64,000 bases of DNA, taken from positions 372,001 through 436,000 of the forward strand of contig NZ_FOTP01000001.1 of the NCBI RefSeq assembly GCF_900114605.1, in the 5' to 3' direction. The notes beneath the pieces were generated by a model. The model saw only the letters and a program-made list of their open reading frames with translations. It ran no database searches and was not told where the DNA came from. The position numbers were made by a program, and so were the translations under genes. Positions 1 to 9,611 of the stretch are shown here, piece by piece; position 1 is the stretch's first letter, and each line of letters starts with the position of its first letter. The stretch is from Bradyrhizobium sp. NFR13 (GTDB lineage: Bacteria; Pseudomonadota; Alphaproteobacteria; Rhizobiales; Xanthobacteraceae).

Positions 1-1
1 C

Positions 2-1330
2 AAGACATCCAACGTCAACGGACTGGCAATCCTCGCCGGCGAGATCAGGAAGACCATCGCCGAGACCGGCGCCACGCGCGCGCGCCCGCCGCATGTGCCG
101 GTTGCCATCGGCGCCTTTGCGGGCCTGCACAGCGGCAAGCATTTCAAGCCGACCCGGCTGACGTCCAGCCACGCGGCCTCCGCCGCGTTGAACGCCACCT
201 TCGTTGAAGCCGGCCAATGGATGCGGGCACAATGGTTTAACGCGCCCGGCGAAAATGACTGGCTCACGAGTGTCACCCGTGAGGTGAAGGCCGTCCGCTC
301 CACCGTCGGCATCTGCGATGTCTCGACTCTCGGCAAGATCGCGCTCTGCGGGTCCGATGTCGGAACGTTCCTCGACCGCGTCTATATCAACACCTTCTCG
401 ACCCTCCCCGTCGGCAAGGTGCGTTACGGCGTGATGCTGCGCGAGGACGGCTTCGTCATGGATGATGGCACCACCGCGCACCTCACCGCCGATCACTGGG
501 TAATGACGACCACCACGGTGAATGCCGGCAAGGTGATGCAGCATCTGGAATATTGCCATCAGGTGCTGTGGCCCGAACTCGACGTGCAGACGGTCTCGGT
601 CACCGAGCAATGGGCGCAAGTTGCGGTCGCGGGGCCGAAGTCGCGAGACCTGCTGCAGGCGCTGCTCGGGGATGCCTTCGATGTCTCCAACGAGGCCTTC
701 CCCTATCTGGCCTGTGCCGAATTCCACGTCGGCAACATCCCGCTACGGCTATTTCGCGTCTCGTTCTCCGGCGAACTCGCTTATGAGATCGCCGTCCCCG
801 CGGGTTATGGCGAGGCGCTGTTCAATGCATTGATGCAAGCCGGCAAGCCGCTCGGCGTCACGCCCTATGGCACCGAAGCGCTCAGCGTGATGCGCATCGA
901 GAAGGGCCATGTCGCCGGCTCCGAACTCAACGGCCAGACCGTGGCCCGCGATCTCGGACTTGGCCGCATGATGTCGGCGAAGAAGGATTATATCGGCCGC
1001 ACCATGGCGGCGCGTGAAGCGCTGGTCGATTCCAACCGGCCGACGCTGGTCGGCTTGCGGCCGGTCGATCGCAGTCATCGCCTGCGCAACGGCGCGCTGC
1101 TGTTTGCGCGCGACGTGACGCCTGCACCGGACACCAATGCCGGCTTCATCACCTCGACGGCCTTCAGCCCGGACCACAATCACTGGATCGGGCTCGGCCT
1201 GCTCGCACGCGGGCCGGAGCGGCATGGCGAGATCATTCGCGCCTGGGACCCGGTCCGGTCAGGCGACTACGAGCTCGAAGTCGTCGATCCCGTCTTCGTC
1301 GATGCAGAAGGAGCGCGGCTTCGTGCTTGA
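2..1330 (+). CDS. soxA: Sarcosine oxidase subunit alpha, C-terminal part (5' end outside window)
   Basis: The reading frame is open from base 2, so the gene begins before the window; the GTG at 95 is internal. The visible 442 residues are the C-terminal GcvT/aminomethyltransferase-like folate-binding half of the heterotetrameric sarcosine oxidase alpha subunit. This part hands the methyl carbon of sarcosine to tetrahydrofolate. Family features include the ICDVSTLGKI segment, the VAVAGPKSRDLL segment and a C-terminal glycine-cleavage T-like barrel. The next gene is soxG, overlapping by a few bases, which fits the soxBDAG order. The upstream NAD/FAD domains are not visible, so a fused variant cannot be excluded. 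Confidence 0.88.
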   Translation, partial: KTSNVNGLAILAGEIRKTIAETGATRARPPHVPVAIGAFAGLHSGKHFKPTRLTSSHAASAALNATFVEAGQWMRAQWFNAPGENDWLTSVTREVKAVRSTVGICDVSTLGKIALCGSDVGTFLDRVYINTFSTLPVGKVRYGVMLREDGFVMDDGTTAHLTADHWVMTTTTVNAGKVMQHLEYCHQVLWPELDVQTVSVTEQWAQVAVAGPKSRDLLQALLGDAFDVSNEAFPYLACAEFHVGNIPLRLFRVSFSGELAYEIAVPAGYGEALFNALMQAGKPLGVTPYGTEALSVMRIEKGHVAGSELNGQTVARDLGLGRMMSAKKDYIGRTMAAREALVDSNRPTLVGLRPVDRSHRLRNGALLFARDVTPAPDTNAGFITSTAFSPDHNHWIGLGLLARGPERHGEIIRAWDPVRSGDYELEVVDPVFVDAEGARLRA

Positions 1331-1904
1331 TCTCGCTTACATCTCCGCATTTTCCGGCTTGCGATCCATCGGTGATGGCCGAGGCGTCATCGCGCGGGAA
1401 CGCCGCGGCATCGCCATTGCTACGGTGATGGCGCGCAAGGGCCAGGGCACCGCGCTCGCTGCTGCCGTAAAGGAACACTTCGACATCAACCTGCCGCTGG
1501 GGCCCCATGGCTCCGGCAGCGTTTCCACGTCATTTCTCGGCACTGGTCCCGGCCGCTGGCTGGTCACGCATGATGCGGGCACACCGCGTTTCGTGGAGCG
1601 GCTTGCGCAACAACTCGAAGGCCTCGCCTCGGTGGTCGATCAGTCCGATGGCGTCGGATTGCTGCGACTGACCGGCCCGGCCCTGCTCGACGTGCTCGCC
1701 AAGGGCGTCGCCGTGGATCTCAACACGACAGCCTTCCCCGCCGGCAGCGTTGCCGTCACGCAGATCGCGCATATGGGCGTGACGCTATGGAAGGTCGACG
1801 AGACACCGACTTTCCATATCGCGATCGCGCGCAGCATGGCGGGGAGCTTTTTGCACTGGCTGGAAGCGTCAGCGGCCGTGACGGGGCTGGTGGCGGACGG
1901 CTAG
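1323..1904 (+). CDS. soxG: Sarcosine oxidase subunit gamma
   Basis: This is the small (193 aa) gamma subunit of heterotetrameric sarcosine oxidase, a truncated GcvT-like protein that packs against alpha. GTG at 1323 is preferred as start because GAAGGAG at 1307-1313 lies 9 bases upstream. An in-frame ATG at 1302 has no ribosome site. The chosen start overlaps the soxA stop by 8 bases, as expected for translational coupling. The protein carries the family's segments around PGRWLV, SDGVGLLRLTGP and the conserved late tryptophan. It is the last sox gene; the next gene is convergent. Confidence 0.85.
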   Translation: MLDLAYISAFSGLRSIGDGRGVIARERRGIAIATVMARKGQGTALAAAVKEHFDINLPLGPHGSGSVSTSFLGTGPGRWLVTHDAGTPRFVERLAQQLEGLASVVDQSDGVGLLRLTGPALLDVLAKGVAVDLNTTAFPAGSVAVTQIAHMGVTLWKVDETPTFHIAIARSMAGSFLHWLEASAAVTGLVADG

Positions 1905-1905
1905 C

Positions 1906-2859
1906 TCAGTAGCCCCGGCTGCGATCCACCGAATCCTTCGGCTGCACACCAACCTTCACCGCCTCGGCCGTCGCCAAAATCGTATCGCCTATGGCGGTCA
2001 TGGTGACCTCGCAGGCATCATGCGGCGTCAGCACGATCTGCGGATGAGACCAGAATGGATGATCCTTGGGCAACGGTTCGGTGTGGAAGACATCGAGTGT
2101 CGCGCCGGAGAGCTGTCCGCTGGCGAGCGCGTCGAGGATGTCCTGCTCGACCGAATGCTCGCCGCGGCCGACCTGAATGAGGTAACTGCCGCGCGGCATT
2201 TTCGCGAACAGACTCGCATTGAGGATGCCGCGGGTTTCTTCGGTCAGCGGCAGCAGGTTCACCAGCACTTCGGAGCCCGCAAGCATCACATCGAGCCCAT
2301 CGCTGCCGTGGAAGCCCGTCACACCCGGCGTCGTCGGCTTGGCCGAGCGGCTCCAGACCCTGACGGGAAAGCCGAGCATCGCGAGGTCGGACGCAACACG
2401 CGCACCGATGGCGCCATAGCCGAGAATGCCGATCGGAACCTCGGATGGACGGCGCCCGCCTCCGAGACGCTTCCAGACGTGATCGCGCTGGTTCTGCAAA
2501 TAGGTCCCGAACTGGCGCTGGTGATAGATCACGTTCCAGATCACGAAGCCGGACATCATCTGCGCCTGTGCGGGCTCGACCACGCGCACCACGTCGATGC
2601 CGTCGCGCAGGCTTGGACAGTTCAGGATGCTATCGGCGCCGGCGCCAATCGAACACGCCGCCTTGAGATTCGGATAGTGATCGAACGCATCGGCATGCGG
2701 ATGCCAGCTCACCGCCATGTCGACCCTGGCGGGATCCGTGCCGTCGAGATGATCGACAAAATGCACCTTGCCGTCGAGCCGGGCGATTTCGTTGGTCAGG
2801 TATTTACGCAGGTTGATGGTCCTGCTCAGGAAGACGCAAGTCGCGGGAGACGTCGGCAT
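1906..2859 (-). CDS. GhrA-type glyoxylate/hydroxypyruvate reductase (D-2-hydroxyacid dehydrogenase)
   Basis: This 317-residue protein has the split catalytic and NAD(P)-binding domains of D-isomer-specific 2-hydroxyacid dehydrogenases. The Rossmann loop is GILGYGAIGARV (about 143-154). The NLLPLTEETRGI and QVGRGEHSVE segments follow, with the catalytic His in LTPHDACE. The missing usual N-terminal extension and the overall pattern match GhrA, which reduces glyoxylate or hydroxypyruvate with NADPH. It lies 4 bases downstream of the dipeptide-type ABC genes on the same strand and may be cotranscribed with them. Substrate choice within the family is inferred. Confidence 0.82.
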   Translation of the reverse strand: MPTSPATCVFLSRTINLRKYLTNEIARLDGKVHFVDHLDGTDPARVDMAVSWHPHADAFDHYPNLKAACSIGAGADSILNCPSLRDGIDVVRVVEPAQAQMMSGFVIWNVIYHQRQFGTYLQNQRDHVWKRLGGGRRPSEVPIGILGYGAIGARVASDLAMLGFPVRVWSRSAKPTTPGVTGFHGSDGLDVMLAGSEVLVNLLPLTEETRGILNASLFAKMPRGSYLIQVGRGEHSVEQDILDALASGQLSGATLDVFHTEPLPKDHPFWSHPQIVLTPHDACEVTMTAIGDTILATAEAVKVGVQPKDSVDRSRGY

Positions 2860-2863
2860 AAGG

Positions 2864-4495
2864 TCAGGCGGCCTGGGATGGCGAACTCTGGCCGGGGACG
2901 GCGCCGAGCAATTCGCGGGTGTAGGGATGTTCCGGCGCCGCGAACAATTGGGCGGTCGGTTTCAACTCAACGATCACGCCGCGCTGCATCACCGCGATGC
3001 GATCGCAGATCTGTGCGGCGACGCGCAGATCGTGGGTGATGAACAGCATCGAGAGACCGAGGCGGGCCTTGAGATCCTCGAGCAGCTTCAGCACCTGCGC
3101 CTGCACGGAGACATCGAGCGCGGACACGGCTTCGTCAGCGACGATGATTTCCGGATCCATCGCCAGCGCGCGGGCGATGCCGAGGCGCTGGCGCTGGCCG
3201 CCGGAGAATTCGTGCGGATAGCGGTCGAGCGCGCCGGCATCGAGACCGACCATCCCGAGCAATTCCCGCGCACGGTCCATCGCAACCTTCGGCGCAACAC
3301 CGCGGGCAATCGGACCATCGCTGATGATGTTGCCGACGCGGCGGCGCGGATTGAGCGAGGCGAACGGATCCTGGAAGATCATCTGGATGCGATGACGCTG
3401 CTCGCGCAGCGCCTTGCCTTCGAGTGCCGTGAGATCGACGTCGCCGATACGCACGGTGCCGCGGTCGGCCTCGATCAGCCGCATCACCAGACGCGCGACG
3501 GACGACTTGCCCGAACCGGACTCGCCGACCAGACCGACGGTCTCGCCCTGCATGATCGAGAAGGTGACTTCGTTCGCCGCCTGCACGCGGCGATCCGGCT
3601 TGAACCAGCCGCCCGAGGTCACATAGGTCTTGTCGAGGCCGATGACTTCAACCGCCTTGGCATTCTCGTCCAGCGGCGCGCGCACCGGCGGGTGCATCGA
3701 CGGCACGGCAGCGAGAAGCGCCTTGGTGTAATCGTGCTGCGGATTCTTGAAGACGGCGTCGATCGAGCCTTCCTCGACGATCTTGCCATGGCGCAGTACC
3801 ACGACACGGTCGGCGATATCGGCAACGACGCCGAAATCGTGGGTGATGAACATCACGGCCATATTGCGGCTGCGCTGCAGGTTGCGGATCAGCTTGAGGA
3901 TCTGCGCCTGGGTGGTGACGTCGAGCGCCGTCGTCGGCTCATCCGCGACAAGCACCGAAGGCTCCAGCGCAAGCGCCATGGCGATCATCGCGCGCTGGCG
4001 CTGGCCGCCGGAGAGCTGATGCGGATAGGCGCGGATGATGCGCTCGGGATCGGGCAGACCGACTTCCTTCGCCAGATTGAGCGCCTTGGCGCGGCGTTCC
4101 TTCGGCGTCAGCAGGTCGTGTGCCTCGAACATTTCCATCATCTGCTCGCCGATGCGCATCAGCGGATTGAGCGCCGTCATGGGCTCCTGAAACACCATGG
4201 CGATGCCCCGACCGCGCACGTTGCGCCAGCCGCTTTCATCCAGCTTCAGGAGATTCTGGCCCTCGAACAGAACCTCGCCGGTCTCGGTCTTCACCGTATC
4301 CGGCAGCAGACCCATCAGCGCATGGGCGCACATGGATTTGCCTGAGCCGGATTCGCCGACGACGCAGACGATTTCGCCGGGAATGAGATCGATGGACACG
4401 CCATCGACCGCATAGGGGCGTTCGGCGCTCTTCGGCAGAGCGATCTTCAGGTTCTTGATGGAAACGGCGGGCGATTTGGACAGCACTTGGGTCAT
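2864..4495 (-). CDS. Dipeptide-type ABC transporter, fused double ATPase
   Basis: This 543-residue protein contains two complete ABC ATPase modules in tandem (about 8-260 and 285-535), equivalent to fused DppD and DppF. Two Walker A motifs ([11 protein letters not shown] and [11 protein letters not shown]), two LSGGQ-type signatures (LSGGQRQRA and FSGGQRQRL) and two Walker B DEP/DEA segments are present. Each module ends with the oligopeptide-family C-terminal extension. It would energise import through the two permeases upstream, with start and stop overlapping by one base. The family imports peptides, nickel, glutathione or other amide compounds. Genes further along suggest an acylated amine or small peptide, but this is inference. 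Confidence 0.92.
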   Translation of the reverse strand: MTQVLSKSPAVSIKNLKIALPKSAERPYAVDGVSIDLIPGEIVCVVGESGSGKSMCAHALMGLLPDTVKTETGEVLFEGQNLLKLDESGWRNVRGRGIAMVFQEPMTALNPLMRIGEQMMEMFEAHDLLTPKERRAKALNLAKEVGLPDPERIIRAYPHQLSGGQRQRAMIAMALALEPSVLVADEPTTALDVTTQAQILKLIRNLQRSRNMAVMFITHDFGVVADIADRVVVLRHGKIVEEGSIDAVFKNPQHDYTKALLAAVPSMHPPVRAPLDENAKAVEVIGLDKTYVTSGGWFKPDRRVQAANEVTFSIMQGETVGLVGESGSGKSSVARLVMRLIEADRGTVRIGDVDLTALEGKALREQRHRIQMIFQDPFASLNPRRRVGNIISDGPIARGVAPKVAMDRARELLGMVGLDAGALDRYPHEFSGGQRQRLGIARALAMDPEIIVADEAVSALDVSVQAQVLKLLEDLKARLGLSMLFITHDLRVAAQICDRIAVMQRGVIVELKPTAQLFAAPEHPYTRELLGAVPGQSSPSQAA

Positions 4496-5334
4496 CAGCG
4501 GCTATCCTTCGCCAGGCGCGGGTTAAGCGCGTCGTTGAGGCCTTCGCCGATCAGGTTCATGCCGAGCACCGAAATCAGGATGGCAACGCCGGGGAAGACC
4601 GTGATCCACCAGGCCTGACGGATCACCGTCCGGCCGGCTCCGACCATATAGCCCCAGGACATCAGGTTGGGATCGCCGAGACCGAGGAACGACAGCGAGG
4701 ATTCCAGCAGGATCGCATTCGCCACCATCAGCGAGGCCAGCACGATCACCGGCGACAGCGCATTCGGCAAAATCTCGCGCGAGATGATCCAGGTATTGCT
4801 CTGGCCGGTCACGATGGCGGCCTGGACATATTCGCGTGTGCGCAGCGACAGCACCTCGCCGCGCACCAGACGCGCCACCGGCGGCCAGGAGACGATGGCG
4901 ATGGAACCAACGATGGAATAGATCGACGGCTGCAGGATCGCCACCAGCACAATGGCCAGCGGGAAGCTCGGAATGGTCTGGAAGAATTCGGTGAAGCGCA
5001 TCAGGGCGTCGTCGACCTTGCCGCCGAAATAGCCGGCGATGGCACCGAGCGGCACACCGATGGTCAGTGCCACGGTGGTCGAGACGAGACCGACCAGCAG
5101 CGACACGCGGGCGCCGTAGATCAGGCCAGCAAACACATCGCGGCCCAGCGCGTCGGTGCCGAGCGTCACCATCGGATTGGTGAAGGGCGGCAGGAACGGC
5201 CGCTGCACCATGCGCCAGGGTGAGGTCGGGAAGATCATCTGCCCGAACAGGGCGATGAAAATCGCAAATGTGATGATGACCAGACCGATTACGCCGCCGG
5301 GATTGCGCAGCATCAATTTCCAGAACTTCTTCAT
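4495..5334 (-). CDS. Dipeptide-type ABC transporter permease (DppC family)
   Basis: This 279-residue inner-membrane permease has the DppC-type short N-terminal segment and about six membrane helices. Diagnostic segments are TLGTDALGRDVFAGLIYGARVSL and the EAA-type loop near the C-terminus (about 200-225), which contacts the ATPase. It overlaps the DppB-type gene by 4 bases and the ATPase gene by one base, so all three are one transcription unit. Substrate specificity comes from the binding protein at 6387-7934. Confidence 0.92.
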   Translation of the reverse strand: MKKFWKLMLRNPGGVIGLVIITFAIFIALFGQMIFPTSPWRMVQRPFLPPFTNPMVTLGTDALGRDVFAGLIYGARVSLLVGLVSTTVALTIGVPLGAIAGYFGGKVDDALMRFTEFFQTIPSFPLAIVLVAILQPSIYSIVGSIAIVSWPPVARLVRGEVLSLRTREYVQAAIVTGQSNTWIISREILPNALSPVIVLASLMVANAILLESSLSFLGLGDPNLMSWGYMVGAGRTVIRQAWWITVFPGVAILISVLGMNLIGEGLNDALNPRLAKDSR

Positions 5335-6302
5335 GATGCAAACTCGATGCGTGGATCGACCAGCCGATAAACGAGGTCGGTGACGAGGTTGAAGATCAGA
5401 ACCATCGCCGAGCAGACCACGAAGACGCCAAGCAGAAGGTTGTAATCGCGTTGCAGGAGCGCCTCATAGAGCAACCGGCCGATGCCGGGCCATGCGAACA
5501 CCGTCTCGGTGAGCACGGCGCCGCCGACCAGCGTACCGGAGTGAACGCCGGCCAGCGTCACCACGGGCAGCAGCGCGTTGCGCAGCACATGGCGGCGCTG
5601 GATGATATTGTCGCGCAGGCCCTTGGCGCGGGCGGTCTTGACGAAATCGAGCCGCTTGACCTCGAGCATCGAGGCGCGCGTCATGCGCGTATAGGTCGCC
5701 ATGAAGAACAGGCCGATGGTCATGGCCGGCATGATCAGATGCAGGGCGACATCCTTCACATGGGCGAGTCCCGAATAATTCGCGCCGACGGTCTCGTAGC
5801 CGAAGCTCGGCAGCCAGCCGAGATAGACCGAGAACAGCAGGATCGACATCAGCGCGACCCAGAAGATCGGCGTGGCATAGAACAGCAGCGCCGAGACAGT
5901 GATGGCGGTGTCCGCCCATGTCCCCGCAAATCTCGCGGCCAGCGTGCCGAAGGTGATGCCGAGGATCAGCGATATGGCAAAGGCCGTCAGTGTCAGCAGC
6001 AGCGTCGCCGGCAGACGCTCGGCGATGAGCTTCGACACGGGCATCTGCTGGCGGAACGAGAAACCGAGATCGAGGGAGGCAACGCCCTTCACGTAGATGA
6101 ACAGCTGCTCCGGCAGCGGCTTGTCCAGCGAGAACTTCTCGCGCAGCTGCTGGACGAATTGCGCGTCGCTGGCACCGGCCTCACCGGCCATCACCGCGGC
6201 GGGATCGCCCGGCGCGATGCGGATCAGGAAGAAGTTCATCACGATGATCGCAAGCAGGACGAATACGCCCTTCACGATCCTCTGGGCAACGAATGACAGC
6301 AT
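5331..6302 (-). CDS. Dipeptide-type ABC transporter permease (DppB family)
   Basis: This 323-residue permease has six predicted helices and the DppB hallmarks: an N-terminal helix followed by FLIRIAPGDPAAVM, and a C-terminal EAA-like loop with ALLPVVTLAG. It begins the permease-ATPase block and is separated from the binding protein by 84 bases that hold a strong hairpin. That spacing is typical where the binding protein is made in excess over the membrane parts. Confidence 0.92.
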   Translation of the reverse strand: MLSFVAQRIVKGVFVLLAIIVMNFFLIRIAPGDPAAVMAGEAGASDAQFVQQLREKFSLDKPLPEQLFIYVKGVASLDLGFSFRQQMPVSKLIAERLPATLLLTLTAFAISLILGITFGTLAARFAGTWADTAITVSALLFYATPIFWVALMSILLFSVYLGWLPSFGYETVGANYSGLAHVKDVALHLIMPAMTIGLFFMATYTRMTRASMLEVKRLDFVKTARAKGLRDNIIQRRHVLRNALLPVVTLAGVHSGTLVGGAVLTETVFAWPGIGRLLYEALLQRDYNLLLGVFVVCSAMVLIFNLVTDLVYRLVDPRIEFAS

Positions 6303-6334
6303 CAGAGGTCCATCGTTTTCAGGTCAGAGTACAC

Positions 6335-6371
6335 AAAGAAAACCCGTGACGATCGCAGGGATCGTCACGGG
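6335..6371 (-). terminator. Hairpin with U-tract after the peptide-binding protein gene
   Basis: Perfect 12-bp arms (6343-6354 and 6360-6371) with a 5-base loop are followed, in the minus direction, by TTTTCTTTGTG. The hairpin lies between the binding-protein stop at 6387 and the first permease start at 6302. It probably acts as a partial terminator or mRNA stabiliser. Confidence 0.75.
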
Positions 6372-6386
6372 CATCAGGCTCAAAGC

Positions 6387-7934
6387 TTACTTGTCGATCC
6401 AGGCGTCGCGGAAGCCGTCGTTGACGCCAATACCGGTCGTGATCAGGTTCTTGATCTTGCAGTTCGTGATGGTCGGGAACTGCAGCTCAAGCTGCCAGGC
6501 AACAGGCACGTCCTCGACGAGGATTTTCTGGACCTTCTCGTAGATCTCCTTGCGCTTCGAATCCGGCGTCGCGACGGCGCCCTCTTCGAACAGCTTGTCG
6601 ACCTCGGGATTGGAGTAACCTTCCAGGTTGTTGAACAACTGGCCCTTCTGGATGGCGCTCGTCACGTAGTTGCGGCCAACGCCGAGCGCCGGATCGCCGT
6701 ACTGATACAGATAAGTGAAGGAGATATCGTAATCCCACTCCATGTTCTTCTGGTTCGAACCAGGAACGTCGGTGGCGATGGTCTCGATATTCATGCCGAC
6801 GTCGACGAGATTCTGCTTCACAGCTTCACCCCAACGCGACCAGGTTTCGCCATAAGGCAGCGGCATCAGGCGGACTTTCTCGCCCTTGTAGCCGGCTTCC
6901 TTCAGCAGCGCCTTGGCCTTGGCCGGATCGTATGGATATTTCGGCACGTTGTCGGTGTAGAACTTGATCGCCGACGACGACGGGCCGGTGGCCACCTTGC
7001 CGAGACCGTTCCAGATCACGTCCTTGGCGAATTCGCGGTCCACCGCATACATGATCGCCTGACGAACCTTCTTGTTGGCGAGCACGGGGCTGCGGTTGTT
7101 CAGCCACATCCAGGCCATTGGCGAGAAGAACTCCCAGCCGTCGCCGGTGACGCAGGTGTTCGGCAGCTTGCTGACGCGCGGCACGTCGAAGTTCTCGATC
7201 GAACCGCCGGGCAGGACGTCGACCTTACCGGTCTCGTAGGCCACCGAACGCGCAGCGGCGTCCGGAATGATCTGCCAGTAGATGCCGTCGATATAGGGCT
7301 TGCCCTTGACGTGGTAGTTCGGGTTCTTCACCAGCTGGATGAACGAGCCCTTCTTCCATTCCTTGAACATGAACGGACCGGTGCCGATCGGCGTGTTGTT
7401 CGCCGGATTGGTCTTGACGTCGGTGCCTTCATAGATGTGCTTCGGGATGATCGGCATCGAGCCGACCTCGAAGATGCCGATGAAGGGGCCGAAGGGCTGC
7501 TTCAGCGTGAAGACGACAGTGTAATCGTCCGGCGCCTCGACCTTGTCGAGCTGCACGAGGTTGTTACGCGCGCGGGCGTGGGTCACCTTCAGCGTCTCGA
7601 TGGAGAACAGGACGTCGGCCGCGGTGAACGGCTTGCCGTCGTGCCAGGTCACGCCCTGCTTGAGCTTGAACGTGTAGGTCTTCGCATCCGGGCTGATGGT
7701 CCAGCTCTCGGCGAGACCCGGCTGCGGCTCCAGCGTCTTGCTGTAGCGCAGCAGTCCTTCATAGATATTGCCCGAGACCATCTGGGTCGGGCCGTTCTGA
7801 ACCAGCGCGAGCATCAGGCCCGGCGGCTCAGGCTGAATCACCGCATTGATGGTGCCGCCGATCTTCGGCTCCTGCGCGAGCGCCATGGTGCTCACGCCGC
7901 TCAGCGCCAAAGCCAGTACAAATTTCTTCAACAT
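6387..7934 (-). CDS. Dipeptide-type ABC transporter substrate-binding protein (SBP family 5)
   Basis: This 515-residue periplasmic protein has a clear signal peptide (MLKKFVLALALSGVSTMALA). The family-5 solute-binding fold follows, with segments such as LEPQPGLAESW, YTFKLKQGVTWHDGKPFTAADV and the VRQAIMYAVDR motif. The ATG at 7934 is chosen because AGGGGAAAG lies just upstream; a longer frame start adds nine unsupported residues. It captures the solute for the permease-ATPase genes downstream. The class II aldolase gene lies 66 bases upstream on the same strand, so all may belong to the GntR-controlled unit starting at 8780. Confidence 0.93.
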   Translation of the reverse strand: MLKKFVLALALSGVSTMALAQEPKIGGTINAVIQPEPPGLMLALVQNGPTQMVSGNIYEGLLRYSKTLEPQPGLAESWTISPDAKTYTFKLKQGVTWHDGKPFTAADVLFSIETLKVTHARARNNLVQLDKVEAPDDYTVVFTLKQPFGPFIGIFEVGSMPIIPKHIYEGTDVKTNPANNTPIGTGPFMFKEWKKGSFIQLVKNPNYHVKGKPYIDGIYWQIIPDAAARSVAYETGKVDVLPGGSIENFDVPRVSKLPNTCVTGDGWEFFSPMAWMWLNNRSPVLANKKVRQAIMYAVDREFAKDVIWNGLGKVATGPSSSAIKFYTDNVPKYPYDPAKAKALLKEAGYKGEKVRLMPLPYGETWSRWGEAVKQNLVDVGMNIETIATDVPGSNQKNMEWDYDISFTYLYQYGDPALGVGRNYVTSAIQKGQLFNNLEGYSNPEVDKLFEEGAVATPDSKRKEIYEKVQKILVEDVPVAWQLELQFPTITNCKIKNLITTGIGVNDGFRDAWIDK

Positions 7935-8000
7935 ATCTTTCCCCTTAGTGCCGGCTGGCACGTAACCCAGATCAGTTGACGATGTGTGGCGAAAGCCGGA

Positions 8001-8780
8001 TCAATTCTTGTAATCGGCGTCCGTGCGCTCGAGCATGCGCTTGAAGGCCTCCCACTCGCTGTCCGGCTTGCCGCCTTCGGTGCCATGCACCTTGTCGTAA
8101 CCGCGGTCATACTGGCCGGCGGTGTGTGCGGCAATGGCGTGGGACGGACGAATGACTTCTGCACCTGTTGAAAGAATCGCGAGCTGCGCGCGGCAGGAGC
8201 GCTCCATGTTGAACATCAGCTTGAAGGCTTCGCCAACCGAGCGGCCGCAGGTGAGCAGGCCATGGTTGCGCAGGATCAGCACCATCTTGTCACCGAGATC
8301 GGCAACCAGACGCTCGCGCTCCGACAGGTCCAGCGCGATGCCTTCGAAGTCATGATAGGCGATGCGGTCGGTAAACTGCATCGACCACTGGTTCAGCGGC
8401 TGCAGACCGTCCTTGAGGCACGACACCGCGACACCGGCAACGGTATGCGTGTGCAGCACGCACTGCGCGTCGTGGCGCGCGGCGTGAACGGCGCTGTGAA
8501 TGGTGAAACCGGCCGGGTTGATACCAAGGCCGAGCGGATCGTCGACAACTTTACCATCGACGTCGACGGTAACGAGGTTACCCGCCGTCACTTCCTCGAA
8601 GCGCATACCATAGGGATTGATCAGGAAGCGGTCCTGCGTACCGGGGACGCGCACCGAAATATGTGTGTAAATGCTGTCATCGAGGCCGAGGCGGTGGATC
8701 AGACGATAGGCGGCGGCGAGGTCGATACGGACCTGCTTGGCGGCATCGAGAGTCGGCGTAATGTTTGCATGCATATTCAC
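8001..8780 (-). CDS. Class II aldolase/adducin-family protein
   Basis: This 259-residue protein has the class II aldolase fold. The metal ligands are visible as His-x-His in VLHTHTVAG (about 108-114) and a later His in LRNHGLLTCG (about 170-179). Relatives include fuculose-phosphate aldolases and decarboxylating or adducin-like proteins; many non-sugar members have no known reaction. It is the first gene of the minus-strand transporter unit and is divergent from the GntR regulator. It may process the imported compound. The substrate is not predictable from sequence. Confidence 0.88.
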   Translation of the reverse strand: MNMHANITPTLDAAKQVRIDLAAAYRLIHRLGLDDSIYTHISVRVPGTQDRFLINPYGMRFEEVTAGNLVTVDVDGKVVDDPLGLGINPAGFTIHSAVHAARHDAQCVLHTHTVAGVAVSCLKDGLQPLNQWSMQFTDRIAYHDFEGIALDLSERERLVADLGDKMVLILRNHGLLTCGRSVGEAFKLMFNMERSCRAQLAILSTGAEVIRPSHAIAAHTAGQYDRGYDKVHGTEGGKPDSEWEAFKRMLERTDADYKN

Positions 8781-8903
8781 AGGCGCGGTTCCCGGCTTTT
8801 TTTAAGGTGCGGGCAGGAAACACAATCGCATGGCAGCTCGCAAGATTAAACTGTCGACAATCGACGATTAATTCTTGTACAGGGGAAGAAACGGGTCCCC
8901 CGC
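8781..8903. promoter_or_regulatory. Divergent promoter region with candidate GntR operators
   Basis: These 123 bases separate the aldolase/transporter unit from the GntR regulator. They hold the palindrome TGTCGACA at 8852-8859 and a TTGTACA element at 8875-8881, close to the regulator start. FCD-type GntR proteins commonly bind such TTGTnnACAA-like sites in the shared promoter. The operator assignment is inferred. Confidence 0.4.
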
Positions 8904-9611
8904 ATGCGTTTGATGTCTCCTCCAGTTGGTCTGACCGCCCTCGCCGACACCGATCTTGTCGGGCAGGTCGCCCGCATCCTGACCCAGGCTATCATCAAGG
9001 GGCAGATGCTGCCCGGCGCCAAGGTCGTCGAAGCCGGCATCGCCCGCGAACTCGGCGTCAGCCGCGCGCCCGTCCGCGAAGCTGCGCGACTGCTCGAGCA
9101 ACAGGGCCTGCTGGTCTCGCATCCGCGCCGTGGCTTCTTCGTCCGCAAACTCGAAGCAACCGATATCGACGAGATCTACGACCTGCGCATCTGCGTCGAA
9201 TGCCATGCCGGCGTGCTCGCCTCGAAGAACATGACCCCTGCCAATCGCGACATGCTGCGCCGGCAGATCGACGTCATGCACGAGACTGCAGCGATCGACG
9301 ATCATGCGCGGCAGATCGAGGAAGACTACAAATTCCATCGCATGATCTGCGAGATCGCCGGCAGCAAGCGCCTGCTGCGATTGTTCGACGACCTCGCTTC
9401 GGAGCTGCGCATGACGATCGGCCTGATCGGCCGGCTCTATGATGACCCGCATCGCATTGCGCAGACCCACGAGGCGCTGCTCGAAGTGCTCGAACAGGGG
9501 CATCCCGACATCATCACCGCGCGGATCGACTATCACATCGGCGCTGCCTGGCGCGAAGTCGGCAAGCTGGTCCGCGAACTTCCCTCCTCAACGAATGGAG
9601 CCGCCACGTGA
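8904..9611 (+). CDS. GntR-family transcriptional regulator, FCD subfamily
   Basis: This 235-residue regulator has an N-terminal winged helix (about 20-80; ELGVSRAPVREAARLLEQQGLL is the recognition region). An all-helical FCD ligand-binding domain follows, with the metal-type pattern DLRICVECHAG, FHRMICEIAG and a late THEALLEVLEQ. ATG at 8904 and ATG at 8913 are both possible. Its stop overlaps the start of the amidohydrolase gene by 4 bases, and the transporter unit is divergent. It likely senses an intermediate and controls both directions. Confidence 0.9.
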   Translation: MRLMSPPVGLTALADTDLVGQVARILTQAIIKGQMLPGAKVVEAGIARELGVSRAPVREAARLLEQQGLLVSHPRRGFFVRKLEATDIDEIYDLRICVECHAGVLASKNMTPANRDMLRRQIDVMHETAAIDDHARQIEEDYKFHRMICEIAGSKRLLRLFDDLASELRMTIGLIGRLYDDPHRIAQTHEALLEVLEQGHPDIITARIDYHIGAAWREVGKLVRELPSSTNGAAT

